Notes: generated from the letters alone by a model not told the origin. DNA of 64,000 nt from Bacteroidota bacterium (GCA_026391695.1 JAPLDP010000082.1:1-64000), one strand, 5' to 3'; counted from the first letter of the stretch, positions 52,541-63,001 are shown. Translations and numbers: made by a program.

Positions 52541-55500
52541 TTATCTCTGAACAACAACTTTCTTAATCGAATGTACCTTTTTGCTTTCGATGTAGAGGTA
52601 ATAGATGCCATCACCATTGTCCAGCTTGAATTCTTTTCTCATCTTACCAGTCAGCTTAATGTTGTTTTCTTCCGAAACCGTGGCGCCTGAAGCATTCACA
52701 ATTCTGATGCTGATCACATCCTGTTCCTGTGGGAGGAGCTCAAGTATGAAGGTACCCTTGTTTGGATTGGGGAAGATATTGATGGCCAGGTCATAGGCGT
52801 TGTCGGCAATACCAGAACAATCTTCAAAATATACCGATATTTCATCTGAGGCGGTACATCCCTTGGTATCGGTTATGGTGACTAAAATTATTTTTGTGCC
52901 GCCAATGCCTGCGCCGGTCGAATCGATGACTATCGACTGGGTGTTTTGTCCGGTCGACCAAACCCAGGATTGTGCGTCGGGATTACCCGCATCAAGAGTC
53001 AGATGATGGTTATGGCATATACTGGTGTCGGCGCCCAGCATAACTAAGGGTAAAGCATGTACTTTGACATCAGTGGATGACGATGCCTGGCAGCCGGTAA
53101 AATTATTAGTTTCCTGAACCGATATGCTTCCATCGCCTGTCTGTTCCCATGTCACGGTCACTTCTGCCGTTCCCTGGCCATCGGTGATGGTACCACCGGC
53201 AATCATCCAGTTGTATGCGTTACCCTCATAACTCTGTGTGGAATAAAGGACACCTGAAGTGCCCAGACAGGTTTCCTGCAGTCCCGAAATCGATGGTGTT
53301 GGAAGTGGATTGATTGTAAAGACCACATCATCAGTGATATTCTCGCAAGGTTCATTCACAGCCGATAGTGTCAGGGTAAAAGTGCCTGCAAGTAAATCTT
53401 GTATACCTGGTGTATAAACCGGGGTCAGGATGGTGGCATTATCAAATGTCCCATCACCGGCAGTGGTCCAAAGTAATCCGAAATAATTTTCGGCAGTGGC
53501 TTGCGTGATAGGCACAGACTCACCAGCACAGATTCCAGTATCTTCACCTGCAAAGACGACAGGCAATTTATAAATAGTCAGCACCATTTGATCGCTCACT
53601 ACTTCATCACTGGGACCATAAGCAGTGAGAGTAAGAATAACTTCTCCTGTATTGATATCTTCCTCACCTAGTGTGTACACCGCATTCAGAAGGGTATTAT
53701 CATCAAATGTTCCGGTGCCTGATGTTGTCCATTCAAGTGTGTTGTAAAGAGTAGCCGTTCCGGTCAGTGCGCAGGTATTGCTTTGGCAGATGGTCATATC
53801 CGGTCCGGCATAGGCTGTGGTAACCAGCTCAGGCGGAAGAGAAATAAAGTCGATCCATGCGGCATCCTGTCCGTTTGACTCCGAATAATCCTTCATGTAA
53901 TTCCATGTGAAAGTGTGAGGCCCTGCTGTCACGGGATAAGATACCTTCTCCCATGCCTGTTCCCCCGACCATTGATCGATCTTTGTATTGTCGATGTAAA
54001 ATTCCAGATAATCGTAGGAGGCTTCAGATGAAACTTTTCTGTAAAATGATATGGTATCATCATACATCACATTATAATCCAATGATAACTGCGAATTCTG
54101 CAAATCGGAGATATCACCTGATTGTGCGCAATACAGGCCTTCGTAAGGATTCTGATCAGTTACAGTCCATTGCGAATTACCGCTGAAACTCCAATCAAAA
54201 TCATTGAAGGTACCGCTTTCCCAGTCTTCAAGCATTAATCCAACTTTGGAATAAAAGGTTTTATTAACTGAATACATTCCCGATTCAATATTACAAATCA
54301 GATCAACGCTCGACCCTATCGGGGTACCGGGGTCAACGGATATATTGAAAACAGCGTTTCCTGACAGACCGGCTGCGAGCACCCCCAGATTTGATGACGT
54401 GGTATTAAGAGTGAGAAAAGCACTGGTTGTTGACAGGGAAGCCAATACTTCTGCAGCATCGCTATGTCCATTATTTATGATATTGATGGTGATATCAGCT
54501 ATTTCACCAGGATCGAGACGGTTATTCCCATTGCCGGTTGGATCAGAAATAGTCATGCTGCCGAATTCGAATACAGGAGCATAGCCCTGTATCGAAAAAT
54601 TACTCACCCATATATTTGTCCCATCAGTGGCACTCACTTCAAAAAGGACATTATGATTATCCGGGATAGTGGAGGCTACATTGAATGCAAAGGCATTAGC
54701 CACTGTTACCGTACCTTCGGCAGGAATATCGCCGAAATAGGCTGAATTTGTGGTCAGGGATATGTATTCATCAGAAGTGCCCAGCTCGACTGTGACACCT
54801 GTGGCAGATTCCAGGCCGACATTTTTTACGGTCATGGTCAAGGCTATGGTTTCTCCGTAATCCATCAGTCCATTTGCATTTCCTGCTTCATCATTGATAG
54901 TAAAGCTGTCTTTAACGACATAAGCGCCCTCGAGAGGTATGACAGGGATTTCGGCCTGGTAGGGTAAATAATTATGTGATGTAACCGTTACCTTGGCGAA
55001 TCCCGGAACATGGGCAGGTTCACTGAAGGCCACTGTTGCAAGTCCTGCTGCATCGGTATAGGCAACGCCATAAATACTTCCATCCTCATTGCTTATGCAC
55101 ACCATGGCATTTTCTACCGGCCCCATGTTGCCGTTGACTGATACACTGAATTCCGTAAGCCCCAGGAATAACTGAGAATCATGTGTAACGGTCAGCTCTG
55201 CCGGCTGAAGCGTCCAGGGTTCCAGAGAAGCATCACCCAGCCACAGATAGGTTCTGACATTTGCTCTTCCAAGACTATCATGAATATTCAAAACAGTGAT
55301 ATTCGCAAAATTGGTCACATAGCCGATGTTATAAATCCCTTCCTGGAATACCGCTTTATACATTTCTTTGTCGTAATCATGGTTTGGTATGGTGTAGGAT
55401 GGGATTATCGCACCGTTGATGGCGACAGATGCTACAGGCGACTTCATGAACGATTCACACAGGCAATCGCCCCCAAACGCTACAATGTCCATGTTATCAC

Positions 55501-56962
55501 AACATACATCGAAAAGAACAAACAATCGCCTGGTATTTGTTAGCTGCTGGACATGTGTATTGGTGAAACTACCCTGACCGCACCACTCCCCGAACTCGGT
55601 CGCACTTCCATGCCCACGGTAATTAAAAATCCCACAGGATGTGTTATTGACATAATTGACGATATCATTATTGGTTGCTCCCGCCCCACCATAACAGGGG
55701 GTAAATATGGGTGTCTGAAGGGCATAGTTGTAAGTTCTGATTTCTTCCTTGCATCGGGTATATTTTTCGGGATAATCTTCCTGATGGGCGACCAGTATTG
55801 TATTTTCAGCCCAATTAGTGGAGGCATCCGGATTGGTATAATGGCTCATGGTCTTCTGGATTTGTATATCGAGTTCATCCAGTTCATCATATACAAAACG
55901 ACCAATGGCCAGGTCGGCAAAATGATCATCAGGTCCATCGAGGCAGACATACCATGTATCGGAGAAGGATGCATCTTCACCTGAAGGTGCCCACCAGAAC
56001 ATAGGTACGATGTTTGGCCCGCCGCCCTGGCCCCCGTTCGGATAAGCATCGCCGACTATCAGCACATATTCCAGTCCGTCGCTCTGATATATCTGCTGAA
56101 TGTAAGTCTTAAAATCCTGGGGAGCTTCAAATCCGGGTCCGAGCGTTTTTACTTCCACTCTGAACCCCTGCTGGTTTTTAAAGTCTATAAGCGGCTGAAT
56201 AGTCTGCAATGCACCTTCGTTGGTGATAATGAGATATTTTATACCCGGATTATCCCTGTATGTCATGGTATAACCAAGAGAAGCGAAATTGCTGATGGCC
56301 GCATTATACATCCTGTAATATTCCGGCGTGATGGACTTATCCCTGGCCAGATAATGTTCTGAATCATGTCCATAAAATTCGACTTCGATTTTCAGGTGGG
56401 TGATGACTTCAATTTCTTTTTTCTGAGGATAATATGTGAAGGGTACAATGTGCAAACCGGTGATTTTCACGTCTCTCCATATTCCTGGTGCATCAAGGAT
56501 GATGTTACCTGACGGAAAAGGTTTATTCTGGCTGTAAAAGTCTTTGTTTATTATAAATTCGTCAGATTTTCCTCCTTTAATATCTTTTTCCGGTACCTGG
56601 AAAGGGTATATATTATAATCTGATAGAATTATCTTATTCATTTCAATGATGCGAAACCGTGCCAGTTTATCACCGGGTATGCCGATGATCTGGTTTATCG
56701 TTGGCAGTTCAGGATAACCGACTACACTGGTTGTCTGAAATTCTGTCAATTCAAGCCTTTTATATACTGTTCCCTGATTTTCAACATCTGAAACATACAT
56801 GCCGGGAACGGAAATGTCGACAATAACTTTTTCGGCATTCTGCTCTACGATTGAGATACCAGGTTGTTGAGGACTGTCGGCCGTAAAACCGACCCATGTT
56901 TTCTGGCTAAAAGAGAAAAGGAAACTGATAATCAGGATTAGAGTAAATGATGTTCTTTGCAT
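52541..56962 (-). CDS. T9SS-sorted gingipain-type C25 cysteine peptidase (largest)
   Basis: A 1473-residue secreted protease: signal peptide (MQRTSFTLILIISFLFSFS), C25 propeptide-like region (about 30-215), catalytic domain (about 230-600) with H451 (NYRGHGSATEFGEW) and a Cys pair at 487/488 in VLFDVCCDNMD. The second Cys, C488, aligns with the nucleophile of the gingipain FDVACVNG motif. The context of this copy is closer to gingipain R than that of its two neighbours. Then come CARDB-like repeats, a MAM-like jelly roll (DWESGTFNDFDWSF... SFYRKVSSE), two 'TTSGTGTFDDN' Ig-like units, further Ig-like domains and a T9SS tail (NIFPNPNKGTFILEL). It begins 21 nt after the next C25 gene, so the two share a transcript. 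Confidence 0.91.
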   Translation of the reverse strand: MQRTSFTLILIISFLFSFSQKTWVGFTADSPQQPGISIVEQNAEKVIVDISVPGMYVSDVENQGTVYKRLELTEFQTTSVVGYPELPTINQIIGIPGDKLARFRIIEMNKIILSDYNIYPFQVPEKDIKGGKSDEFIINKDFYSQNKPFPSGNIILDAPGIWRDVKITGLHIVPFTYYPQKKEIEVITHLKIEVEFYGHDSEHYLARDKSITPEYYRMYNAAISNFASLGYTMTYRDNPGIKYLIITNEGALQTIQPLIDFKNQQGFRVEVKTLGPGFEAPQDFKTYIQQIYQSDGLEYVLIVGDAYPNGGQGGGPNIVPMFWWAPSGEDASFSDTWYVCLDGPDDHFADLAIGRFVYDELDELDIQIQKTMSHYTNPDASTNWAENTILVAHQEDYPEKYTRCKEEIRTYNYALQTPIFTPCYGGAGATNNDIVNYVNNTSCGIFNYRGHGSATEFGEWCGQGSFTNTHVQQLTNTRRLFVLFDVCCDNMDIVAFGGDCLCESFMKSPVASVAINGAIIPSYTIPNHDYDKEMYKAVFQEGIYNIGYVTNFANITVLNIHDSLGRANVRTYLWLGDASLEPWTLQPAELTVTHDSQLFLGLTEFSVSVNGNMGPVENAMVCISNEDGSIYGVAYTDAAGLATVAFSEPAHVPGFAKVTVTSHNYLPYQAEIPVIPLEGAYVVKDSFTINDEAGNANGLMDYGETIALTMTVKNVGLESATGVTVELGTSDEYISLTTNSAYFGDIPAEGTVTVANAFAFNVASTIPDNHNVLFEVSATDGTNIWVSNFSIQGYAPVFEFGSMTISDPTGNGNNRLDPGEIADITINIINNGHSDAAEVLASLSTTSAFLTLNTTSSNLGVLAAGLSGNAVFNISVDPGTPIGSSVDLICNIESGMYSVNKTFYSKVGLMLEDWESGTFNDFDWSFSGNSQWTVTDQNPYEGLYCAQSGDISDLQNSQLSLDYNVMYDDTISFYRKVSSEASYDYLEFYIDNTKIDQWSGEQAWEKVSYPVTAGPHTFTWNYMKDYSESNGQDAAWIDFISLPPELVTTAYAGPDMTICQSNTCALTGTATLYNTLEWTTSGTGTFDDNTLLNAVYTLGEEDINTGEVILTLTAYGPSDEVVSDQMVLTIYKLPVVFAGEDTGICAGESVPITQATAENYFGLLWTTAGDGTFDNATILTPVYTPGIQDLLAGTFTLTLSAVNEPCENITDDVVFTINPLPTPSISGLQETCLGTSGVLYSTQSYEGNAYNWMIAGGTITDGQGTAEVTVTWEQTGDGSISVQETNNFTGCQASSSTDVKVHALPLVMLGADTSICHNHHLTLDAGNPDAQSWVWSTGQNTQSIVIDSTGAGIGGTKIILVTITDTKGCTASDEISVYFEDCSGIADNAYDLAINIFPNPNKGTFILELLPQEQDVISIRIVNASGATVSEENNIKLTGKMRKEFKLDNGDGIYYLYIESKKVHSIKKVVVQR

Positions 56963-56983
56963 TGTTTTGAAATTTTGTATCGA

Positions 56984-59900
56984 TTAGTTTAAAAGGATCA
57001 CTTTTTTGATATCTGTTATCTTCTCTGTTTCAAAGCGGATAAAATAAACGCCAGGCCTCAGGCCCATGCTATTCATAATAACCTGGTATGTACCCGCTTG
57101 TTCAGATGGCTTATTTTTTAAGATTTTAACGAATTTGCCGGACATATTTAATAGCGAGATTTTTAATGGAGTCGGATTGTCAAGTGTATAATCAACCGTT
57201 AAGAGATTCCTAAAAGGATTAGGATAAACAGACAGGTTGTTATGCAATACTGTCTCATCAATACCTTCAGGAATAAGGACAGGCGGGAATTTGATATAGT
57301 CAACGAATACGGCATCAATACCGCCGTTGGCCATATAATCTTTTGAATAGATCCATTTGAACGTGTGATTGCCGGTAGTGACAGGGAAGATGACCCGTGT
57401 CCAGTCTGATTCTCCCGACCATGCACCCATCTGTGTTTCATCGATATAAAATTGCAGGAAATCGCAATCGAGTTCCGAGGAGACTTTCCTGTAAAAAGAG
57501 ATACTGTCGGTTGCCAGCACTTCAATGGTAATGGTCATTTCTGAAGTCTGTGCATCAGCGATAACACCTGAACGGGCACAATAGAGACCATCATAGGGGG
57601 CCTCCTGGCTGATGGTCCAGGGTGCACTGCCTGCGAATGTCCAGGAATATTTTGAAAAGTCAGCTGTTTCAAAATCTTCCATGATGATGCCTATAGTGGT
57701 TATAAAATTTTTTGTCACCTGGTACCCGAAGGATGTAAGCTGATAATTGAGGTCGACATTGGTGCCAAGAGGCGTATCTTCAGCCATTGTCACCTCAAAG
57801 CCGGCATTAAACGACTCCCCATCAGGTAGCTCGGGAACCTGAAAAACCGGGTTACCCAGTGTGATATATGAGCTTGTAGTGCTGATGACACCTTCAACTT
57901 CATAGCAATCGCTATGTCCGAGGTTGGCAGATCCGATGATAATTGTGGCTGTTTCACCCGGATCCAGGTTTCCGTCGTTGTCGCCAGTTTCTGAATCGTC
58001 AATAAAAAACTGCCCGATTGACAGAGCAGGAGCATTGACAATAACTGAAAATGAGGAATTCCATGTTTCATTCGATACAGCCTCCAGGTTGAAAGTCACC
58101 ACATGCTGGTCAGGAATATCGCCGGCAATGCCAAACTGAAAAGCATAGTCCTTGTTGACGGTCTGTCCGTTGGCAATATCACCGTAATTCTCCTCATTGT
58201 CAGTAATGGTGATATATTCATCGCTTGTCGATAAAAATACATCCGTATTCAGCGCTATTTGGGTACCGACATTCGTAACACTTAATGAAAGCGATATGAG
58301 TTCTCCGTAATCGGCCAATCCATTTCCATTGCCTTCATAGTCATGAATGGTTGACACAGCGTATATTACATAGGCTCCCTGATTGGGAATGACATCAATA
58401 TCATAGGATGTGGGCAGGCAATTATAACCCGAAACTATAAGGTTGACGGTTCCCAGATCAGTGATGACCGGATCAATGATTATGGTTGCTTCGCCATTGC
58501 TATCGGTAATTCCAACGCCATAAAGAATACCGTCTTTGAATAGAGAACACCGCAGACCTTCGGCGGCGTTTCCACCATTGGTGACAGATACATTCAGAGT
58601 GGGAATGCCAACCGGTAATGTTGAAGGATAAGTTGTCTCGATGGTTATTGGATTATCGGTCCAAATGGCCATAGCGGGGTCGCCAAGCACGTTGCAGTCA
58701 TAAAAGCACCAGCGCAGGGCACCTTCTTCCCACTGCCCCGGCGCATTCACCCATGGTGCTGTCGCTATCCGTGATTCCATATGCGTGCGGCCTACCCTAT
58801 TCAACTTATCATGGTATAGCGCATCGACAAACTCTCGGTGCAGGTGTGCCGATGGCCCTTCGGTCTGTCCCTCGTTAAACCATCCATACCGCGAATTGCC
58901 TATAAACGCCGCAGCAAAATTATCAATGGTGACCATCTTCTCACCAATACAGTCATTGTAGTCGAAAGCTCCGCAGATGCAACCATGTGTGTAAACAAGG
59001 GTAAAATTGTGTATAATCCCATTAACCTGTGAAAAGTTGGCATTGGTGATGTCAGAAGTATATAGCTTCATCACATAGTCAGAGTTCGCATGCCCGCAAT
59101 GGTGAACAAACGATTTACCCAGATTGATTTTTTGAATCAGAATTTCAGGACTCCAGTAATTATTTTCATCATAAAGTGTTTCATAATCATCGTCTTCAGG
59201 TATGCCATCGGTGATATAACCGTTATCATCATGGTATCCGATAAGCAGGTTCAGGTAGTCGCTGCCCTCGGTTATAGGATTATCGTAAAGATGTTCACCT
59301 GCCAGCAGAGGGCGGTCCAACTCACCGGTAACAGGGCTGACCTGATAGTTGATGGTCTTGTTGAGCATGCTGTTCAACTCATCTGTCGTACCAAAGGGCA
59401 TCCTGGCCACAGCTATTTCCGGTAAAAGATCATCTTCACCAATCTCACCCCACAGATTATTTCCATTGTCGTTCCATGTACCGTCAAGTCCCGAATAATA
59501 CAAGTCGGAGGGAATATTATTATCCTGATAAATGCTTGAACTTTGAACCAGGCAATAAAATCCCCTGTAAGGAACAAGTTCGACATCACCGGCAAGGAGG
59601 ATATATTCCACACCATGGCTACTGTATTCCTGTATGATATAATTGCGGATTTTTTCCTGCAGGTCCTGCCCGGTCGTGCCGGAATTGATCACTTCTGTTG
59701 TAACAACCTGTGTTTTAATTCCTTGTTTTAGGTACAGTGTAATAAGATTCTGAAAACTGTTTTCATATTGTGCTGGTGTGATAATCAACAATTGGTAAAC
59801 CTCATCACGTATCTGTTTTAGAGGATATGCTGAAACCATGTCCGCATTCTGGGCAAAATCTTTGACTTTTTCCACTGTTTCCTGCGATACCGGCAGCAGA

Positions 59901-60439
59901 TTCAAAGCTACCCTGCTTTTGGGATCTTCGCTTGTTTCGATTCGGATAGTCACTTTCTTAAAATAGGAAAGCTTTCCGGATAAGGGAGAATACTGTACTG
60001 GTGTGAATGCAGACAATGCAAATGCATAACCATTCATGTATTGAGTCGATAATTGTCCCGTGGAAGTGTAAGGGTATACCATGTCGGAAAGATAAACATG
60101 GTCGTTCATCACGAAGTGGCCTGTTTCACCTTTTGAGATAGGTTGTGCATATTGCTGGGGATACAGCTTAAAGGTGCCGGGTATTTCAGTATTATCTTCC
60201 CCAATGAACTGGATAGACCGGGCATTATGGCCGGGGGGCAGCAGCAATGACACAGAAAAATAGGGAAGAGCCGGCTCGCCGGGAATGCCTGTCAGCAATG
60301 CATAATCAAAGTTGATCAATTGATAATCACCAGATGTTGTTATTTTATAATTGGTAAAATAATAGGTCTGCTCAATGATCTCAGCACGGACAATGCATAT
60401 TGAAAGAGCCAGGGTCAACAACAATAAAAATCGCTTCAT
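56984..60439 (-). CDS. T9SS-sorted gingipain-type C25 cysteine peptidase
   Basis: A 1151-residue secreted protease. The start at 60439 gives a normal signal peptide (MKRFLLLLTLALSICIVRA); an upstream extension to 60517 is open but overlaps the terminator hairpin region and a -7-like box (TATTTTTG, 60473-60466). The catalytic domain (about 215-580) has H450 (HHCGHANSDYV) and C487 (THGCICGAFDYND) with 37-residue spacing. CARDB-like repeats, a MAM-like jelly roll (DFETADFSKYSWTF... SFYRKVSSE) and a T9SS tail (SVYPNPFRNLLTVDY) follow; the Ig-like unit repeats of its neighbours are missing. It is the upstream member of a two-gene C25 operon. Confidence 0.9.
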   Translation of the reverse strand: MKRFLLLLTLALSICIVRAEIIEQTYYFTNYKITTSGDYQLINFDYALLTGIPGEPALPYFSVSLLLPPGHNARSIQFIGEDNTEIPGTFKLYPQQYAQPISKGETGHFVMNDHVYLSDMVYPYTSTGQLSTQYMNGYAFALSAFTPVQYSPLSGKLSYFKKVTIRIETSEDPKSRVALNLLPVSQETVEKVKDFAQNADMVSAYPLKQIRDEVYQLLIITPAQYENSFQNLITLYLKQGIKTQVVTTEVINSGTTGQDLQEKIRNYIIQEYSSHGVEYILLAGDVELVPYRGFYCLVQSSSIYQDNNIPSDLYYSGLDGTWNDNGNNLWGEIGEDDLLPEIAVARMPFGTTDELNSMLNKTINYQVSPVTGELDRPLLAGEHLYDNPITEGSDYLNLLIGYHDDNGYITDGIPEDDDYETLYDENNYWSPEILIQKINLGKSFVHHCGHANSDYVMKLYTSDITNANFSQVNGIIHNFTLVYTHGCICGAFDYNDCIGEKMVTIDNFAAAFIGNSRYGWFNEGQTEGPSAHLHREFVDALYHDKLNRVGRTHMESRIATAPWVNAPGQWEEGALRWCFYDCNVLGDPAMAIWTDNPITIETTYPSTLPVGIPTLNVSVTNGGNAAEGLRCSLFKDGILYGVGITDSNGEATIIIDPVITDLGTVNLIVSGYNCLPTSYDIDVIPNQGAYVIYAVSTIHDYEGNGNGLADYGELISLSLSVTNVGTQIALNTDVFLSTSDEYITITDNEENYGDIANGQTVNKDYAFQFGIAGDIPDQHVVTFNLEAVSNETWNSSFSVIVNAPALSIGQFFIDDSETGDNDGNLDPGETATIIIGSANLGHSDCYEVEGVISTTSSYITLGNPVFQVPELPDGESFNAGFEVTMAEDTPLGTNVDLNYQLTSFGYQVTKNFITTIGIIMEDFETADFSKYSWTFAGSAPWTISQEAPYDGLYCARSGVIADAQTSEMTITIEVLATDSISFYRKVSSELDCDFLQFYIDETQMGAWSGESDWTRVIFPVTTGNHTFKWIYSKDYMANGGIDAVFVDYIKFPPVLIPEGIDETVLHNNLSVYPNPFRNLLTVDYTLDNPTPLKISLLNMSGKFVKILKNKPSEQAGTYQVIMNSMGLRPGVYFIRFETEKITDIKKVILLN

Positions 60440-60516
60440 ATCAGAAAATATTTTAGTGAGAACAGCAAAAATAAATAAAAGATAAATACTGCTGACATGA
60501 AGGTCACTATGTGACA

Positions 60517-60556
60517 TAAAAAGAGGCTGCCCCTTGAGTGAGGCAGCCTCTCTTTG
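60517..60556 (-). terminator. Intrinsic terminator of the Omp28-like gene
   Basis: AGAGGCTGCC (60522-60531) pairs with GGCAGCCTCT (60542-60551), a 10-bp stem; on the minus strand it is followed by T5. It stands 40-70 nt after the stop at 60591. Confidence 0.8.
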
Positions 60557-60590
60557 ACAAATCCCGTAAGGGGTGTCATCTAAATAATTA

Positions 60591-62942
60591 CTACTGGATC
60601 ACGATCTTTTTTACCACGATCTTTTCATGGGATTGGACAGTAAGTAAATAAATCCCATGAGTAGCATTTCCAAGGTCAATTGTTGTAGTATAATGGCCAT
60701 TAATCTGGATGTCATTTTTTTCAAAAACGATAGAGTTCAAGGTATTGGTTATTTTGAACGATATGGCATCATTTTTAGCTGTATTGATTTCCAGCTTGAA
60801 CTGGCCGGTATTGGGGTTGGGTGATATCTTTATGCCGAGATCATTACCCTGTTCGCCAATTCCGACCGAGTTGCCGATAGTGACTTCAAGTGTTTCTGAC
60901 CATGCACTTTCCCCACACTGGTTTGTTCCACTGACTTTGATAGTGGCGAGACCGAGGAAACCGGAATTCCATGTCACCTGGCTTTCCAGCAGGCTGATGG
61001 TTTCAAGTTCGCCGGCATTGGATGGTTCCAGGCTCCATGCATAAGCATTTGAATTAGCGCTTCCGGTCGTGGCGTACTGACTGATCTGGATGTAGTAAAG
61101 GTCTACGTATGTCGGGCCGCCAGGCATGGCAGGGACTTCAGGCATATAGATTATATTTACTGCTGAGGAGCCTTCCATATTATTAAAGCATTCAAATTCT
61201 GTTTTTATGCCTACTGCAGTATATGTGCCTATTTCGGTTTGGTTTCCGAAGCTGATGGCCGAACCAGTCCCAGGAATAGTAATGCCTGTGGCAACACCAT
61301 CCAGATAAAGTTCATATTCACAATCATACTGTGAACCATTCAAACCCACTGCAGCACCGCCTGTTCCGTCGCAGTATTCACCACCACCTGTGATCGTGAA
61401 TGTAAGAGGTAAGGTGACTACCGATACTTCCGCTGTATTGCTCATGTTTGACGTACAGGTTGTCGTCGGATTGTTGCCCACAGCCGTGTAAATTCCCAGC
61501 TGGTTAATCAATCCAAAGCTGATAGGGCTGCCTGTTCCTGAAGCAATGATCCCGGTGGGATTATTTTCAAGATAAAGTTCATAATTTACACCCATTTCTG
61601 AATTATCAAGGCCAATTTCACTACCTTCACTGCCTTCACAGAACGGGCCACCACCTGTTAAATTATATACGACCGGAGGAGCTGAAATGGTTACGAATAA
61701 GGTATCAGAGTAATCGCTTTCACCACAGCCGTTGATGGCTTGTACAATAATTCCTGCTGTGCCCGTGAAGGCATTAACCCAGTTGATTGTTATTGTGGAG
61801 CCGGTGCCTGTTGCAAGACCTGCTGTGGAAGGTACTATTTTCCAGTTATAATAGGCTGCCTGTGGCACTGGTGTGGTGCTGTAAGTTGTATTCGTCGGAT
61901 TCTTGCAAAGCTGGTCCGTTCCTTCAGGTTGTGAAGGCGTGGTGGGAACAGCATTGCCAACGGTGATAAAATTTGTTTTGGTGATCTCGTCGTCCGAATA
62001 ACCATCTGTTATAGAAAGGGTGGCATCATACGTGCCGGCAGTGTTATAAATGATTGTGGGATTCTCAAGGTTTGAAGTGGCCGGTGTGCCGCCGGGAAAA
62101 GTCCACTGCCATTGCGTGATATTACCTAAGGAGTTGTCGGTGTAATTCACAGTTCCGCCGGCACAAACCATTGTCGGCGTAGCTGAAAAGTCAGCTGTAA
62201 CCGGAGGTGGAACCAGATCATTCAATGCCAGCTTTATCCCCTGGTAAATTTCTTTTGTGGTGTTATACTGAATGAAAGAAACCAGCTCGCATTCGTCTGG
62301 GTCCCAACTTGACTGGAGAGTAAATGACAGGTTTATGACTTGCTGATTATTGTCCAGATTTAATGTTGTCCCATTTTCATTGGGAACCATCAGCCTGTTC
62401 ACAAAATCACAATCGGTTAAACAGAACCAAGTGACCGAAATGTTTGATTCGGTAAGGACAAGATGAACTTTACAGTTGTCCGTGTTTGAAGTTGCTACCT
62501 TATTAATAGTCAGTGTAACAAAATAATTGTTGCCGTTATGATAGCCCTGCATGTCGATAGTGAAAGCTGATTGAATAGGCTTACGTTCATTATAAAGTTG
62601 GAGATATGCCGGGTAAGTTGAGCCTGGAATATTCGGACACATAGCTCCTCCCTCATATTCTTCAATACCATCCATATGGCCTGTGGGATAACCACCGATA
62701 GAATAATAGCTGTTGCGGGCATTTGAATATTGGTTGGCATAAGGATCTCCATTGTGATGCTCGATCACAGCCACATCTTTTCCTTCATCAACTAACTGAT
62801 CTGCGGCAGCAGCTGCTCCCGGACACCATTGACACCATGTGCCGGTGGCAATTTCAAGAATCACTTCCTCCCTTTCAACCGTCTGTGCGATTGTAAAAAG
62901 AAAAGGAAGAATAAGGATAAAGAGTAAAGACATTTTTTTCAT
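60591..62942 (-). CDS. Omp28/thioredoxin-like protein with PKD and T9SS tail
   Basis: A 783-residue secreted protein: signal peptide (MKKMSLLFILILPFLFTIAQ), then an Omp28-type thioredoxin-like domain (about 25-250) with a C-x-x-C motif (GTWCQWCPGA, C37 and C40) and the typical VIEHHNGDPYANQYSNAR and GGYPTGHMDG segments. A PKD domain follows (about 255-330, ITQWQWTFPGGTPATSN), then Ig-like domains including two closely related units (NLTGGGPFCEGSEGSE..., FTITGGGEYCDGTGGAA...), and a T9SS tail (KISPNPNTGQFKLEI). Omp28 is an outer-membrane adhesin of P. gingivalis; the C-x-x-C suggests disulfide chemistry at the surface. It has a good ribosome-binding sequence, rare in this phylum, and its own terminator. 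Confidence 0.85.
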   Translation of the reverse strand: MKKMSLLFILILPFLFTIAQTVEREEVILEIATGTWCQWCPGAAAAADQLVDEGKDVAVIEHHNGDPYANQYSNARNSYYSIGGYPTGHMDGIEEYEGGAMCPNIPGSTYPAYLQLYNERKPIQSAFTIDMQGYHNGNNYFVTLTINKVATSNTDNCKVHLVLTESNISVTWFCLTDCDFVNRLMVPNENGTTLNLDNNQQVINLSFTLQSSWDPDECELVSFIQYNTTKEIYQGIKLALNDLVPPPVTADFSATPTMVCAGGTVNYTDNSLGNITQWQWTFPGGTPATSNLENPTIIYNTAGTYDATLSITDGYSDDEITKTNFITVGNAVPTTPSQPEGTDQLCKNPTNTTYSTTPVPQAAYYNWKIVPSTAGLATGTGSTITINWVNAFTGTAGIIVQAINGCGESDYSDTLFVTISAPPVVYNLTGGGPFCEGSEGSEIGLDNSEMGVNYELYLENNPTGIIASGTGSPISFGLINQLGIYTAVGNNPTTTCTSNMSNTAEVSVVTLPLTFTITGGGEYCDGTGGAAVGLNGSQYDCEYELYLDGVATGITIPGTGSAISFGNQTEIGTYTAVGIKTEFECFNNMEGSSAVNIIYMPEVPAMPGGPTYVDLYYIQISQYATTGSANSNAYAWSLEPSNAGELETISLLESQVTWNSGFLGLATIKVSGTNQCGESAWSETLEVTIGNSVGIGEQGNDLGIKISPNPNTGQFKLEINTAKNDAISFKITNTLNSIVFEKNDIQINGHYTTTIDLGNATHGIYLLTVQSHEKIVVKKIVIQ

Positions 62943-62949
62943 AGGTGTT

Positions 62950-62953
62950 CTCC
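62950..62953 (-). promoter_or_regulatory. Shine-Dalgarno GGAG of the Omp28-like gene
   Basis: AAAAGGAG with a 7-nt spacer to the ATG at 62942. A good SD is uncommon in Bacteroidota, so it supports this start. Confidence 0.5.
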
Positions 62954-63001
62954 TTTTATTAAAGTGAATGTGAATTATAATTGATTATCATTAGCTTAAT
63001 G

